From positions 30,258 to 94,257 of the forward strand of contig JAUSOD010000053.1 of NCBI GenBank assembly GCA_030656215.1: 64,000 nucleotides of DNA. Reading direction: 5' to 3'. The translations under genes were made by a program, and so were the position numbers. Source of the stretch: Azoarcus sp. (GTDB lineage: Bacteria > Pseudomonadota > Gammaproteobacteria > Burkholderiales > Rhodocyclaceae). The notes under the pieces are model-generated. The model saw nothing but the letters and a program-made list of their open reading frames with translations, was not told where the DNA came from and did no database searches. Positions 49,811-59,390 of this stretch are shown piece after piece; the stretch's first letter is position 1; each line of letters opens with the position of its first letter.

Positions 49811-50335
49811 ATGTTCGACCCCCGCCAATTCCGTAACGCACTCGGCCACTTCGCCACCGGCGTCACCATCGTCACCACACGCGGCACCGAAGGTGAGCCA
49901 GTCGGCGTCACCGTAAACAGCTTCGCCTCGGTCTCGCTCGATCCGCCGCTGATCCTGTGGAGCCTGGCGAAGAACTCCTACAGCCTGGCCGCCTTCACCG
50001 CCACCGACCACTTTGCCGTGCACGTGCTCGCTAGCTCGCAGCAGGGCCTGTCCGACCGCTTCGCGCGCGCCGCCAGCGACAAGTTCTCCGGACTAGAGCT
50101 CGACTCCGGCATCGGCGATGCGCCCCTGCTCGACGGCTGCGCCACCGTGTTCGAATGCTCGACCGAGCACCGCTACGACGGCGGCGACCACCTGATCCTG
50201 GTGGGTCGAGTGCAGCACTTCGAGGTGCACGACCGCGCGCCCCTGCTCTTCTACCGCGGCTGCTACGCCGCGCCCGAGCCGGAAACAATGTCGTTCGGCG
50301 GGCTGATGCACGCGGTGAGTCCAGTTGCGGCCTGA
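49811..50335 (+). CDS. Flavin reductase (HpaC/StyB family) partner of the oxygenase
   Basis: 174-residue NADH:FAD/FMN oxidoreductase that supplies reduced flavin to the upstream oxygenase. Family signatures: FATGVTIVTT, VGVTVNSFASVSLDPPLILWSL, FAVHVLASSQQGLS, and the final YRGCYAAPE. It lies 58 bp after the oxygenase gene with an AGAGGAGA ribosome site, so the two form one transcription unit. Confidence 0.92.
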   Translation: MFDPRQFRNALGHFATGVTIVTTRGTEGEPVGVTVNSFASVSLDPPLILWSLAKNSYSLAAFTATDHFAVHVLASSQQGLSDRFARAASDKFSGLELDSGIGDAPLLDGCATVFECSTEHRYDGGDHLILVGRVQHFEVHDRAPLLFYRGCYAAPEPETMSFGGLMHAVSPVAA

Positions 50336-51241
50336 GAAACGCCTCGCGGACGGGTCGGCGGCAGCACAACTTGCTGATCAAGGGAGTTCGCCAGGACCTG
50401 ATTAGAAGGTCCCTTCCCCTTCAAGGGGGCGTAGGCGGGTTTCGCGAAGCATCGCTTCGCGCCGCCGAAGGGGGTCGGCTGTGCAAAGCCGGCCCCGGAT
50501 TCTCCGCCGCACTACACCGCTCCGGTAGCGCAGAGCGACGCTCTGCGAAAACCCAAAGCCAGCAGCACAGGCGACTCCGCCCTCCCCCACGGCACAGTTG
50601 CTGCTGGCATCACACAATGCCCCCAAACATCCCAATCGTCCTACCGTTGCGGGCCACCAAAGACCCGACGCGGAATCGCCATCGCTCTTGACTGATCGGC
50701 GCCATTCCGAGCATGCAGCGCCAAGTGGAGACAAAAGTCACGTTGCCAACGTGTTATGCGCTTGTCAGCACGGCAGCACCCTCTGCATAATTGTTGTAAA
50801 TAATCGTTACAGGTCGTGCATACTGAATCCCCAAGCTAGGCGCCACGCCGCACAGCACCCTGCACGCAAAGCTGAGCAAGGCACTGCCCACTGCAACCAG
50901 TGGTGCAGCATGCCCAGAACATATCAAACGGGGAGGTTCGACCTTGACGGACCATGCGCTGAGGTGCGCATAGCTGGTGCTGGGCAGATGGAATGGTTGC
51001 GCACTGGATACACGAACCCGGCTGAAGCCCCGGGATCAATTGGCGCAAGTTACAAGACCAAGGCTTTGAGGAGGCTTGGCATGTATTTCACGAACAAGAG
51101 CGCTAACCAGTGCTTGCAGCCGACAGAGCCGTTCTCGGTCGTCGGCTGAAGCTTCACGTTGATCGTCAACTCGAACCCGTCCACCCCGCACACGTGGAAT
51201 CCATCCTGAACCCATCTTCCTTAACAGCCACAGTTAAATAT
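50336..51241. other. Long non-coding gap with hairpins and an attC-like palindrome
   Basis: About 900 bp with no convincing gene. Two hairpins follow the flavin reductase: CGCGAAGC/GCTTCGCG (50443-50461) and CGCAGAGCG/CGCTCTGCG (50529-50547). These may end the catabolic transcript or be dispersed repeats. The frame at 50598-51149 is open but its translation is not protein-like. An attC-like element lies at 51101-51163. Confidence 0.6.
51101..51163 (+). repeat. Degenerate integron attC-like palindrome
   Basis: The segment starts with GCTAAC and ends with CACGTTGATC. It has imperfect inverted arms GTGCTTGCAGCCGAC (about 51110-51124) and GTCGGCTGAAGCTTCAC (51141-51157). This is the layout of an attC site (R''-L''-L'-R'), but the R'' and R' boxes are not fully complementary. 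No integrase or cassette gene is adjacent. Confidence 0.4.
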
Positions 51242-51670
51242 ATGAATAGAGCCGCCTTTCTTGCCGCAATACTCATTTCCATTAGCACACTCTCCGGCTG
51301 CGCGAACCGGGCAACGGCGAAAGTCGAGCCTGGAGTGGATCTGCATGCGTTGAAAACCATGCACGTCGTGAAGATCCCGGATGAGACAGCGGGCATCAGC
51401 ACGTTGATTGCAGACGATCTTCGCCGTCGCGGCTATACCGTCACCGAGGGCACGGAGAAACCGAAGGAAGTGAACGCCATCGTTACCTATGTCGATCGGT
51501 GGATGTGGGACATTACGATGTACCTGCTTGAATTGACGGTCGTGATCCGGGAGCCGGAAACTGATTTTCCAATGGCAAACGGAAGCTCGCTCCATGGTTC
51601 GCTGACCCGTAAATCACCCAAGGAAATGGTTGACGAGGTCATGGGCAATGTCTTCAAGGAAGCAAAATGA
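51242..51670 (+). CDS. Small lipoprotein of unknown function
   Basis: 142 residues starting MNRAAFLAAILISISTLSGC, a lipoprotein signal with lipobox LSGC. The mature part is a compact alpha/beta domain (VEPGVDLHALKTMHVVKI, LIADDLRRRGYTVTEG, VTYVDRWMWDITMYLLEL) resembling envelope lipoproteins that bind partners rather than enzymes. I do not recognise the family. Its stop overlaps the start of a second lipoprotein (ATGA, 51667-51670), so the two probably work together. Confidence 0.8.
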   Translation: MNRAAFLAAILISISTLSGCANRATAKVEPGVDLHALKTMHVVKIPDETAGISTLIADDLRRRGYTVTEGTEKPKEVNAIVTYVDRWMWDITMYLLELTVVIREPETDFPMANGSSLHGSLTRKSPKEMVDEVMGNVFKEAK

Positions 51671-52203
51671 TGCGTCTGAACAGGCTGTTGATTCCTGTTG
51701 TACTGGCCGCAGTGGTCGGATTGGCTGGCTGCGCCTCGTCTGCAAATCGCGCGGCGATGGTGCCCGGCGATTTGAAGCCCGCGAAGCAGCATGCGCACTC
51801 GGTGGCAGTCAAAACCAGTGGAGGCAGCCCGACGGGGGCGATGGACAGTAGCAACATCTCCGATGAGGATCTGAAAGCTGCGATCGAGGATTCGATTGTG
51901 CAGAACAAGGTCTTCAACTCCGTTGTACAAGGCAAGGCGGCTGACTACGATCTGATGGTTTCCATCGTTCACCTCAACAAGCCGATGTTCGGACTCTCCT
52001 TCACAGTGGAGCTCGAGGCAACCTGGGTGCTGGTGAAGCAATCGGATCGCTCGGTGGTGTTCAAGCGAAGCGTGAAATCTTCGCATACGGCGACCTTCAG
52101 TGACGCCGCGGTAGCTATCACGCGCCTGCGCCTGGCATTGGAAGGCGCTGCGCGGAACAACATCGAACAGGGTCTGACAGCAATCTCGGCGCTCTCGCTC
52201 TAG
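51667..52203 (+). CDS. Second small lipoprotein of unknown function
   Basis: 178 residues, with signal peptide and lipobox VGLAGC (MRLNRLLIPVVLAAVVGLAGC region). The mature domain contains a long helix (EDLKAAIEDSIVQNKVFN) and a beta-rich part (YDLMVSIVHLNKPMFGLSF, ATWVLVKQSD). It resembles DUF-type lipoproteins found in pairs in proteobacteria. It is translationally coupled to the preceding lipoprotein. The function is unknown. Confidence 0.82.
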   Translation: MMRLNRLLIPVVLAAVVGLAGCASSANRAAMVPGDLKPAKQHAHSVAVKTSGGSPTGAMDSSNISDEDLKAAIEDSIVQNKVFNSVVQGKAADYDLMVSIVHLNKPMFGLSFTVELEATWVLVKQSDRSVVFKRSVKSSHTATFSDAAVAITRLRLALEGAARNNIEQGLTAISALSL

Positions 52204-52526
52204 AACAGAAGATCGGCAGTCGCCATGGGCATCAAGGCGACTGCTGCTCTTTATGCGACCGGCCTTCAGCACAGCGATCAATAGGGTCAGACATCATTGA
52301 TCTCTGCTGGCCCAGTTTGCGCAGCTCTGAGACGACGTTGGTGTCGTGCACGTACCTGCTCGTCACTGGATCGATTCCACATCACGGCGTTTGGCGCGCA
52401 GTCGGACTGGCTCGACTCCAAACGATGCACGGGCTACCGCGCTCGAACCTTGACTAGATTGACAGCATTGACAGCACCGCCATCAATGACGACAATGAGG
52501 CCACTATCGACAAGGGAGGCGCGATC
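52204..52526. other. Gap with GATCAAT-type repeat and toxin-antitoxin promoter region
   Basis: About 320 bp. It carries GATCAAT (52276-52282) / ATTGATC (52296-52302) around GGGTCAGAC, a weaker relative of the 8.4-kb repeats. A possible operator CATTGA (52466-52471) / TCAATG (52483-52488) lies upstream of the antitoxin gene. No gene is supported. Confidence 0.5.
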
Positions 52527-52769
52527 ATGGCGGTGTTGACCATTCGCAACGTGGAGGAAACCATCAAGACCTCCTTGCGTGTGCGCGCGGCACAGCATGG
52601 GGTGTCGATGGAAGAGGAGGCGCGGCGCATCCTGCGTGACGCCTTGGCGCGCCCGGGCGGGCAGACGCCGCTTGGGCAGCGCTTGCTGGGTCGTTTCAGT
52701 GACGTGGCGAGTGAAGATTTCGAGTTTCCCGTTCGTCAGGCTCCACGCACACCACCCGCATGGGACTGA
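52527..52769 (+). CDS. FitA/VapB-type ribbon-helix-helix antitoxin
   Basis: 80-residue DNA-binding antitoxin that neutralises the following PIN toxin and represses the operon. The Arc-like ribbon-helix-helix is at the N-terminus (AVLTIRNVEETIKTSLRVRA, HGVSMEEEARRIL). The C-terminal tail that wraps the toxin ends APRTPPAWD. Its last 10 nt overlap the toxin start. Confidence 0.92.
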   Translation: MAVLTIRNVEETIKTSLRVRAAQHGVSMEEEARRILRDALARPGGQTPLGQRLLGRFSDVASEDFEFPVRQAPRTPPAWD

Positions 52770-53203
52770 TCTCCGTGATCCTGCTCGATACCAACGTGCT
52801 CTCCGAATTCATGCGCCCGCAGCCCGCCATCCAGGTTGTTGCCTGGTTGGATGGACAGCCGGCGGACACGCTTCATGTAAGTGCAGTGAGTCAGGCCGAG
52901 ATCGAACTGGGTCTGGCGCTGATGCCCGCCGGCAAACGCCAGGCAGGGCTCGCGTCGGCGGCCCGGGCCATGTTCGAGGAAGACTTTGCCGGGCGCTGCC
53001 TGCCTTTCGACAGCGCGGCTGCCCTCCACTGTGCCCGCCTTGTCGCGGTCCGTACCCGAATGGGCCGGCCGATCAGCGTCGAGGACGCACAGATCGCGGC
53101 CATCGCGCTGGCCCGGGGCATGCCGCTGGCCACCCGCAACACGGCGGATTTTCGGGATATCGAAGGGCTGTCGCTGATCGACCCGTGGGTTGCCGCCGGA
53201 TAG
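52760..53203 (+). CDS. FitB/VapC-type PIN-domain toxin
   Basis: 147-residue predicted Mg-dependent ribonuclease. The PIN acidic residues are seen in ILLDTNVLSEFM (first Asp), SQAEIELGL (Glu), SVEDAQIAAIAL (Asp) and TRNTADFRDI (Asp). Such toxins usually cut tRNA or rRNA. It has 10-nt overlap with the antitoxin gene. It lies between a repeat-rich gap and an oxidoreductase gene. Confidence 0.93.
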   Translation: MGLISVILLDTNVLSEFMRPQPAIQVVAWLDGQPADTLHVSAVSQAEIELGLALMPAGKRQAGLASAARAMFEEDFAGRCLPFDSAAALHCARLVAVRTRMGRPISVEDAQIAAIALARGMPLATRNTADFRDIEGLSLIDPWVAAG

Positions 53204-53378
53204 GGCGCCTGCCTAGCACCCGCCGCGCAGAACCGCATCCACAAGGTCGAACGCCACGATTGAAGCGGCCGCGGATGCGAGAACTGCGAAAAGCGGATAC
53301 AGATCGGCGGGTAACGGATATTTTCCGCGCGCCTGCGGCGGCACTCTGATCGCAGTGCCACCCAATGAGATCTGAGCG

Positions 53379-54959
53379 ATGAGCAAATACGATGCAATCA
53401 TCGTCGGCAGCGGGATCAACTCCCTCGTCTGCGCCGGCGTCCTGTCCAAGCGCGGCAAGAAAGTCCTCGTTCTCGAACGCGAAGCGGTGCTCGGCGGCTG
53501 TATCCGTACCGAAGCACTGACCGCGCCGGGCTACCTGCACGACACCATGTCCACCGCCCACCCGCTGTTCGTCACCGGGCCGGGCTACGCCGAACTGAAG
53601 GACAGCCTGCACGCCAACGGCCTCGACTACGGCACCAATGCCACCCCGACCGGGGTACTCCTGCCCGACGGACGCTCGCTGATCCTGGGCCGCGAGCGCG
53701 CTGGCAACATCGCGGCGATGAACGCACTCGCCCCCGGCGATGGCGATGCCTACGGCGAGGGCATGGCCTTCGTCGAGAAGAACGCGGAGCTGATCTTCTC
53801 GCTGCTGGGCAACGAGCTCTGGAGCTCGAGCGTCGGCAAGATGATGCTCGGCAAGGTCTGGAAACAGGGCGCGCACGAAACCCTGGCTTTCTTCGGCCCG
53901 GCGATGCAGAGTTGCCGCGCCTGGCTCGAGACCCACTTCCAGTCCGAGCTCACCCGCGCCCTGCTCGCACCCTGGGTGCTGCACACCGGGCTCGGCCCCG
54001 AGAGCCCGATGTCGGCCCTGATGGCGCAAGTCATCGCCTTCACCCTCGAGGCAGTGGGCCTGCCGCTGGTCAAGGGTGGCAACGGGCGTACGGTCGATGC
54101 CTTCCGCAGCATGATCGAAGCCGCCGGCGGCCGCTTCGAAACCGGTGCCGACGTTGCCGAGATCCTGGTCGATGGCAGCAAGGCACGCGGCGTACGCACC
54201 ACCGACGGGCGCGTGTTCGAATCGAAGCAGGTGATCTGTAACGTTACCCCGACCCAGCTCTACGGCCGCCTGCTGCCCAACGAACATGCCCCCGCCCCGC
54301 TCCGGCGCCAGGCCCGCGAGTATCGCTACGGCAAGGCCAACATGCAGATCCATCTCGCCCTGTCGGCCCCGCCGCAATGGGCTGACCCAGCGCTGCGCGA
54401 AGTGATCTACCTGCACCTGACGCCCGGTATGGACGGCGTTTCGCGCGCGGTGAACGAGGCCGAACGCGGCCTGCTGCCAGCCGAAGGCACGGTATGCGTG
54501 TGCCAGCCCTGCGCAGTCGACCCCTCACGTGCGCCGGCAGGCGGCTGGGTGATGTGGATCCAGCTGCCCGAATGCCCGCGCACCATCCGCGGCGATGCCG
54601 CCGGCGAGATCACGGTGCCGGCCGACGGCCGGTGGACCACCGAGATTGCCGAACGCTATGCCGAGCGCGCGATCGGGCGCATCGCCAGGCACGTGCCGAA
54701 CCTCGAGGCCAGCATCATCGGGCGCAAGGTGATCTCGCCCGCGGACCTCGAGCGGATGAACATGAACCTCGTCGGCGGCGACCCCTACTCCGGCGAGTGC
54801 TCGGTGGACCAGTACCTGTTCTGGCGCCCGATCCGCGGCGTCAAGGACCACAGCACGCCGATCAAGGGCCTGTACCACATCGGCGCCTCGACCCATCCCG
54901 GGCCGGGCCTGTCGGGCGCATCCGGCTTCCACGTCGCCAATGCGCTGGCCAAACGCTGA
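53379..54959 (+). CDS. CrtI/PYROXD2-like FAD-dependent oxidoreductase
   Basis: 526 residues. The FAD-binding motif GSGINSLVCAGVLSKRG is at the N-terminus, followed by LEREAVLGGCIRTE. A C-terminal flavin motif (YHIGASTHPGPGLSGASGFHVANAL) closes it. It belongs to the phytoene-desaturase superfamily, but no other carotenoid gene is near. It could act on a lipid, polyprenoid or aromatic product. Function is not assigned. Confidence 0.85.
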   Translation: MSKYDAIIVGSGINSLVCAGVLSKRGKKVLVLEREAVLGGCIRTEALTAPGYLHDTMSTAHPLFVTGPGYAELKDSLHANGLDYGTNATPTGVLLPDGRSLILGRERAGNIAAMNALAPGDGDAYGEGMAFVEKNAELIFSLLGNELWSSSVGKMMLGKVWKQGAHETLAFFGPAMQSCRAWLETHFQSELTRALLAPWVLHTGLGPESPMSALMAQVIAFTLEAVGLPLVKGGNGRTVDAFRSMIEAAGGRFETGADVAEILVDGSKARGVRTTDGRVFESKQVICNVTPTQLYGRLLPNEHAPAPLRRQAREYRYGKANMQIHLALSAPPQWADPALREVIYLHLTPGMDGVSRAVNEAERGLLPAEGTVCVCQPCAVDPSRAPAGGWVMWIQLPECPRTIRGDAAGEITVPADGRWTTEIAERYAERAIGRIARHVPNLEASIIGRKVISPADLERMNMNLVGGDPYSGECSVDQYLFWRPIRGVKDHSTPIKGLYHIGASTHPGPGLSGASGFHVANALAKR

Positions 54960-54969
54960 TCCATGCCCA

Positions 54970-56604
54970 TCACACTACAAACTGCCCGATCGCCTTTTGC
55001 ATCCGACCGACCGACTTGTCCAGACTATCGACCGCCCCATGCGTCTGTGCGACCACGGCCAGGTTCTGGTCCGTCATCGACGCGACACGCTCCACACTCT
55101 GCGCCATGATGTTCATGGCGTTTTTCTGCTCTCTGGATGAATGGGAGATGTCGTTGACCATCTGCAGGGTCTTGCCCATCTGAAGGTTGATTTCGTTGAG
55201 CGCCCCCTGCGCGTCCTGCACCAGCAGCACGCCGGTCTCCACCTGGGTGGCGCCTTCACGCATGCCGGTAACGGCTTTCTGGGTTTCACTCTGAATCGCG
55301 TCGACCATGGTGCTGATTTCACGGGTGGCGTTGCCGGTACGTTCGGCAAGCTTGCGCACCTCGTCGGCCACCACCGCAAACCCGCGTCCATGCTCACCGG
55401 CACGGGCCGCCTCAATGGCCGCGTTCAGGGCCAGCAGATTGGTCTGATCGGCAATTTCGCGGATCACCCCGGTTATGCGGGAAATTTCGGCCGACTTGCT
55501 GCCCAGGAACTCGACCTGGACGGCCGCGTCCTTCACTGTTCCAGCCAGCGCCTGAATCGTTGCAGAGGCCTGGGCCGAGAGGGCTCCGCCCCGCACCGAC
55601 ACATCACTCGCCGCCTGGGCCGCACTGCGCGTAGCCTCGGCATGCTCGGCCACCTCGCTGATCGACACGGTTATCTGCTCGATCCCCGCAGCAGCTGACG
55701 ACGTAGCATCACTCTGCACACGCGCCGAGTCACTCACATTGCCAACTCCCGACGCCACCTCGCCCGATACATTGGCAACCTGCTGCGCGGTGTCGCCCAT
55801 GCCTTGCACGGTGGCCTGAATCGACGAGACAAAACGATCCACACTTCGGGCGATTTCGCCGAGGATGTCGCGCCGGGAAATGTCAAGACGCTTGCGCAAG
55901 TCGCCGGTAATCAACAGTTGTTCAAGATAGGCATGTAGCGACGCGAGGTCTGATCCGAGCCGCGGAACGGCAAACAGCAGGAAGAAGCCAGCCCATAGCA
56001 GGCCGAGCACGGCCACACCGAGCGTTATCTCCGCCTGAAACGGCACCTGGACGAAATACCCCGCGATGACGAGCATGGCCATCACCAGCAACAGCAGGCC
56101 AACCCCAAGCATTTGCGCGGACGCCGAACTGAATACCGCCCAGACCGAAGGCCGCGCGGGAACAATCCGCCCCCGCTCGACACGAATTGATTTGTCACCG
56201 CTCTTGATACGCTTATACGCCGCTTCGGCCGCTGCGACCTCGGTCCGTGCCGGGCGCGATCGCACCGACTGATAGCCGACGATGCGGCCGTTTTCCCGCA
56301 CCGGCGAGGCATTGGCCACAACCCAGTAATACCCGCCATCGCTGCGGCAGTTCTTTACCAGCCCGCGCCACGGACGGCCATCCTTCAGATCACGCCACAT
56401 GTCCGCAAAGGCCTCGGCCGGCATGTCCGGGTGACGGACGATATTGTGCGGCTGACCGATCATCTCGTCCGGATGGTAGGCACTGATACGCGCGAAGGCC
56501 TCGTTCGCTTCGACGATGATGCTTTTCAGATCCGTGCGGGAATAGATGAACTCACCTTCAGGCAGCAAGGTTTCGACATTCGATACAGGTGCAGATTTGC
56601 GCAT
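54970..56604 (-). CDS. Aer-like methyl-accepting chemotaxis protein with PAS domain
   Basis: 544 residues. The N-terminal PAS domain ([34 protein letters not shown]) resembles the FAD-binding PAS of Aer redox sensors. Two hydrophobic helices (about 160-205) form the membrane hairpin, with little periplasmic sequence. The signalling domain has the conserved tip [22 protein letters not shown]. Aer-type receptors steer cells by oxygen or redox state. It is convergent with the oxidoreductase gene, 10 bp away. Confidence 0.93.
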   Translation of the reverse strand: MRKSAPVSNVETLLPEGEFIYSRTDLKSIIVEANEAFARISAYHPDEMIGQPHNIVRHPDMPAEAFADMWRDLKDGRPWRGLVKNCRSDGGYYWVVANASPVRENGRIVGYQSVRSRPARTEVAAAEAAYKRIKSGDKSIRVERGRIVPARPSVWAVFSSASAQMLGVGLLLLVMAMLVIAGYFVQVPFQAEITLGVAVLGLLWAGFFLLFAVPRLGSDLASLHAYLEQLLITGDLRKRLDISRRDILGEIARSVDRFVSSIQATVQGMGDTAQQVANVSGEVASGVGNVSDSARVQSDATSSAAAGIEQITVSISEVAEHAEATRSAAQAASDVSVRGGALSAQASATIQALAGTVKDAAVQVEFLGSKSAEISRITGVIREIADQTNLLALNAAIEAARAGEHGRGFAVVADEVRKLAERTGNATREISTMVDAIQSETQKAVTGMREGATQVETGVLLVQDAQGALNEINLQMGKTLQMVNDISHSSREQKNAMNIMAQSVERVASMTDQNLAVVAQTHGAVDSLDKSVGRMQKAIGQFVV

Positions 56605-56789
56605 TTTCGGGCCCCGGGATTGTTATTCTTGCACACGAATTCAGCGCATGAAGATAGATCGTAAGATATACGTCTACAGACATAACACAAGCTAGTTTGG
56701 TGCGCACGGGAGACCCTTGCAGAAACGCACCGAAAATCGCCATCAGAACACTCAACACCGACAACTACCTAATATTTGCGCCCTTCCGA

Positions 56790-59390
56790 TCAGCCACTTG
56801 GACTATCCGGCCTCAGCCATTTAACCGCAAAATCGGGTGCTGAGACAGGCCTACCAAAGTAATAGCCCTGTGCCTCATCGCAACCCAGTGCCAGCAAGCG
56901 CTTGGCTTGGGCTGCTTCCTCCACCCCTTCGGCCAGCGTCTTCAGCCCGAGGCTCTGCGCCATGGCGATGATGGTGGTGACGATACTGAGGTCGTTGCGG
57001 TCGCTGAGCATCTGGCGCACGAAGGACATGTCGATCTTGAGGGTCTGCGCCGGAAACCGCTTCAGGTAGGACAAGGACGAATGGCCGGTACCAAAATCGT
57101 CGATCGCAAAGGCAAACCCGGCATCGACCAGCAGTCGGGTAACCCGCATCGCACACTCGGGGTCGAGCATCATGCTCGACTCGGTGATCTCGAGTTCGAT
57201 ACGGGTGGGCGCAACTCCGGCCTCATCGGCGATCGCGAGTGCCCGATGCGCGAAATCCTCCTGCTCGATCTGCTGCGTGGCCACGTTGATCGCCAACCGG
57301 TCCGGGAGCGCCAGGCCCGCCCTGGCCCAAAACCGCAGCTGCGCGCACGCTTCCTTGAGCACCCACTCCCCCAGAACGACCATCATGCCGCGCTCTTCCG
57401 CAATCGGGATGAACTCGGCCGGACTCACCCAGCCCCACTCCGGATCGTGCCAGCGCAACAGTGCTTCAGCCCCGGTCAGCTTCCCGGTTTTCAGGTCGCA
57501 CTGCGGCTGGTAGTGGAGCTTCAGCTGTTTTTCCTGCAGCGCGCGGGTAAAGCGCCGGGCAACCTCCATCCGGCGGGCCAGCTCGGCCCCCATCCTGGCA
57601 CCATAGAAACAGTAGCCACCGCCGTCCGCCTTGGCCCGGTACATCGCAATGTCGGCATGCTTGAGCAGCAGTTGACTGTCGTCTCCATCATCCGGATAGA
57701 GCGCGATTCCGGTGCTAGCACCGAGCGAAAACGCACCTTCCCTGACCTCGATCGGAATATTCAGCACCCGCTTCAGCCGCTCGGCGATAAGCGTTGCCCC
57801 AGAGCGCCCGGTCTGATTCGCAATGATGACAAACTCGTCGCCCCCCAGTCGCGCGAGCGTCTCATCATGACGCAATGCCGCCCGAAATCGCCGTCCGACC
57901 TCTGCCAGCACCTGGTCTCCACAGGCATGCCCCTGGGTGTCATTGATTTCCTTGAACCGGTCCAGATCCACAAACAGCAGCGCAAGCGAATGTCCGTGCC
58001 GCTTGGCCGCCGCAAGCGCCTGATGCAGGCGGTCGTGGAACAGCGCCCGATTGGGCAGCCCGGTCAGCCCGTCATAGAAAGCAAGTTGCTCGATGCGCAC
58101 TTCGGCGACCTTGCGCTCGGTGATGTCCTGTACCGTGCCGATGGCAGAAACAAACCGTCCTTGCGCATCGAACGCCAGTTCCGCCCGGTTCTCCATCCAG
58201 CGCACCTCGTCACTCACCCTGATCCGATGTTCCACGCGGTAAGGCGCCCCCATCAGCGCGGCTAGCCACGACTCATTCACGTGATTCCGGTCATCCGGGT
58301 GCACCCGCTCGAGGAAGCTCTGATAGCCTACGGGTGTGCCGTGCATCATGCCGAACAAACGGTAGGTTTCCTCGGACCACTCCAGCACATCTTCGTCCTC
58401 GCCGTTCCGATCCAGGCGCCAGCTGCCGATTTTGGCCACCGCCTGAGCGTGGCGGAGCATGGCCTCGCTGCGCGACAGCCTCGATTCAGCCTGCCTGCGA
58501 AACAATTCCTCCTCGCTGACCTCTTCGATCACAAGCAGCAGCCTTCCCTCCTCCTCGGCGAGACAGACATTCCGCAACGTAACCCGCACCGCTTTTGATG
58601 ACCCGCCACCCAGGGCGGACATGACAAAAGGCTGATCCTGCAGCTCGCCCCCGTTCTTGACCACCCCCCGCGCGCACTCCGCGAGCCCTTTGGCGTCGAG
58701 CACTTCGTTCAAATGACGGCCGAGCACCTTGTGTGGTTCCAACGCGAACAGCTTCAGCGCTGCGCGGTTGGCGGAAAGAACCGATAGCTCCGGGGACAAC
58801 ACCACAATTCCGTCGTGCATGCTCTCGAAAACCATCTCAGAATAGTTTTTCAAGCCCTGTATGGTCTGGTCGCGCGCTTCGATATAGGTATCGATCGCAA
58901 GCCCCATGTCGAACAGCACGACCTTGATCAAGGACTGCACCGTAGCGACAAACTGCTCGGGCATTTCGCCCAGTCGCCGCTGAATTTCCGGAAGAAGCTC
59001 CACCAGGTATTTTGAGTAGGCGCCCAGATACCAGGCCGGGCCAAGGCCGACACGGTGGTGAACCATCCCCACGCGAAGACGATGGAGAACGTATTCCGCA
59101 TCGTAATGACCCGCCGTCAGACCGTCGAAATACGAAGACTGGGAACGCTGCAGCCGGAGCAGCGTCTGCGGGTCGGACACCAGGGCCCGCGTCTCGTCAA
59201 AGGACAGGATGTGTTCGTAGAAGGCCTTGGAGAACGCCGGAGCGTATCCCTGCAAGACCTTATGCAACTGCTGCAGGCGTGCGACGTCGTCGTCGGCAAA
59301 CTCGAGGAATGCCTTCCGCCGCGCGATCGCACTTTCGCTCGTATCGATCGCCATGCGTATCTGGCTCAGCCCAAACGCATCAAATCCCAT
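56790..59390 (-). CDS. Globin-coupled sensor: protoglobin-PAS-PAS-GGDEF-EAL
   Basis: 866 residues from the ATG at 59390, which has AGGAGGG in front. The N-terminal protoglobin domain (about 10-175) carries the haem-ligand motif VGMVHHRVGLGPAWYLGAY, proximal His about residue 111. Two PAS regions follow (SMHDGIVVLSPELSVLSAN; SYRLFG-like with VQDITERKVAE). The GGDEF active site is intact (RLGGDEFVII). EAL is present with EALLRW, EITESSM and DDFGTGHSSL. It probably adjusts cyclic di-GMP in response to O2 or NO. Both output domains look catalytic, so the net direction is unclear. Confidence 0.93.
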   Translation of the reverse strand: MGFDAFGLSQIRMAIDTSESAIARRKAFLEFADDDVARLQQLHKVLQGYAPAFSKAFYEHILSFDETRALVSDPQTLLRLQRSQSSYFDGLTAGHYDAEYVLHRLRVGMVHHRVGLGPAWYLGAYSKYLVELLPEIQRRLGEMPEQFVATVQSLIKVVLFDMGLAIDTYIEARDQTIQGLKNYSEMVFESMHDGIVVLSPELSVLSANRAALKLFALEPHKVLGRHLNEVLDAKGLAECARGVVKNGGELQDQPFVMSALGGGSSKAVRVTLRNVCLAEEEGRLLLVIEEVSEEELFRRQAESRLSRSEAMLRHAQAVAKIGSWRLDRNGEDEDVLEWSEETYRLFGMMHGTPVGYQSFLERVHPDDRNHVNESWLAALMGAPYRVEHRIRVSDEVRWMENRAELAFDAQGRFVSAIGTVQDITERKVAEVRIEQLAFYDGLTGLPNRALFHDRLHQALAAAKRHGHSLALLFVDLDRFKEINDTQGHACGDQVLAEVGRRFRAALRHDETLARLGGDEFVIIANQTGRSGATLIAERLKRVLNIPIEVREGAFSLGASTGIALYPDDGDDSQLLLKHADIAMYRAKADGGGYCFYGARMGAELARRMEVARRFTRALQEKQLKLHYQPQCDLKTGKLTGAEALLRWHDPEWGWVSPAEFIPIAEERGMMVVLGEWVLKEACAQLRFWARAGLALPDRLAINVATQQIEQEDFAHRALAIADEAGVAPTRIELEITESSMMLDPECAMRVTRLLVDAGFAFAIDDFGTGHSSLSYLKRFPAQTLKIDMSFVRQMLSDRNDLSIVTTIIAMAQSLGLKTLAEGVEEAAQAKRLLALGCDEAQGYYFGRPVSAPDFAVKWLRPDSPSG

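Noticed and set aside
50598..51149. 183-codon plus-strand frame as an integron cassette gene
   Set aside because: Translation is not protein-like and has no ribosome site. It also overlaps the attC-like palindrome.
53213..53458. 81-codon minus-strand frame between toxin and oxidoreductase
   Set aside because: Overlaps the start of the CrtI-like gene in antisense; no domain.
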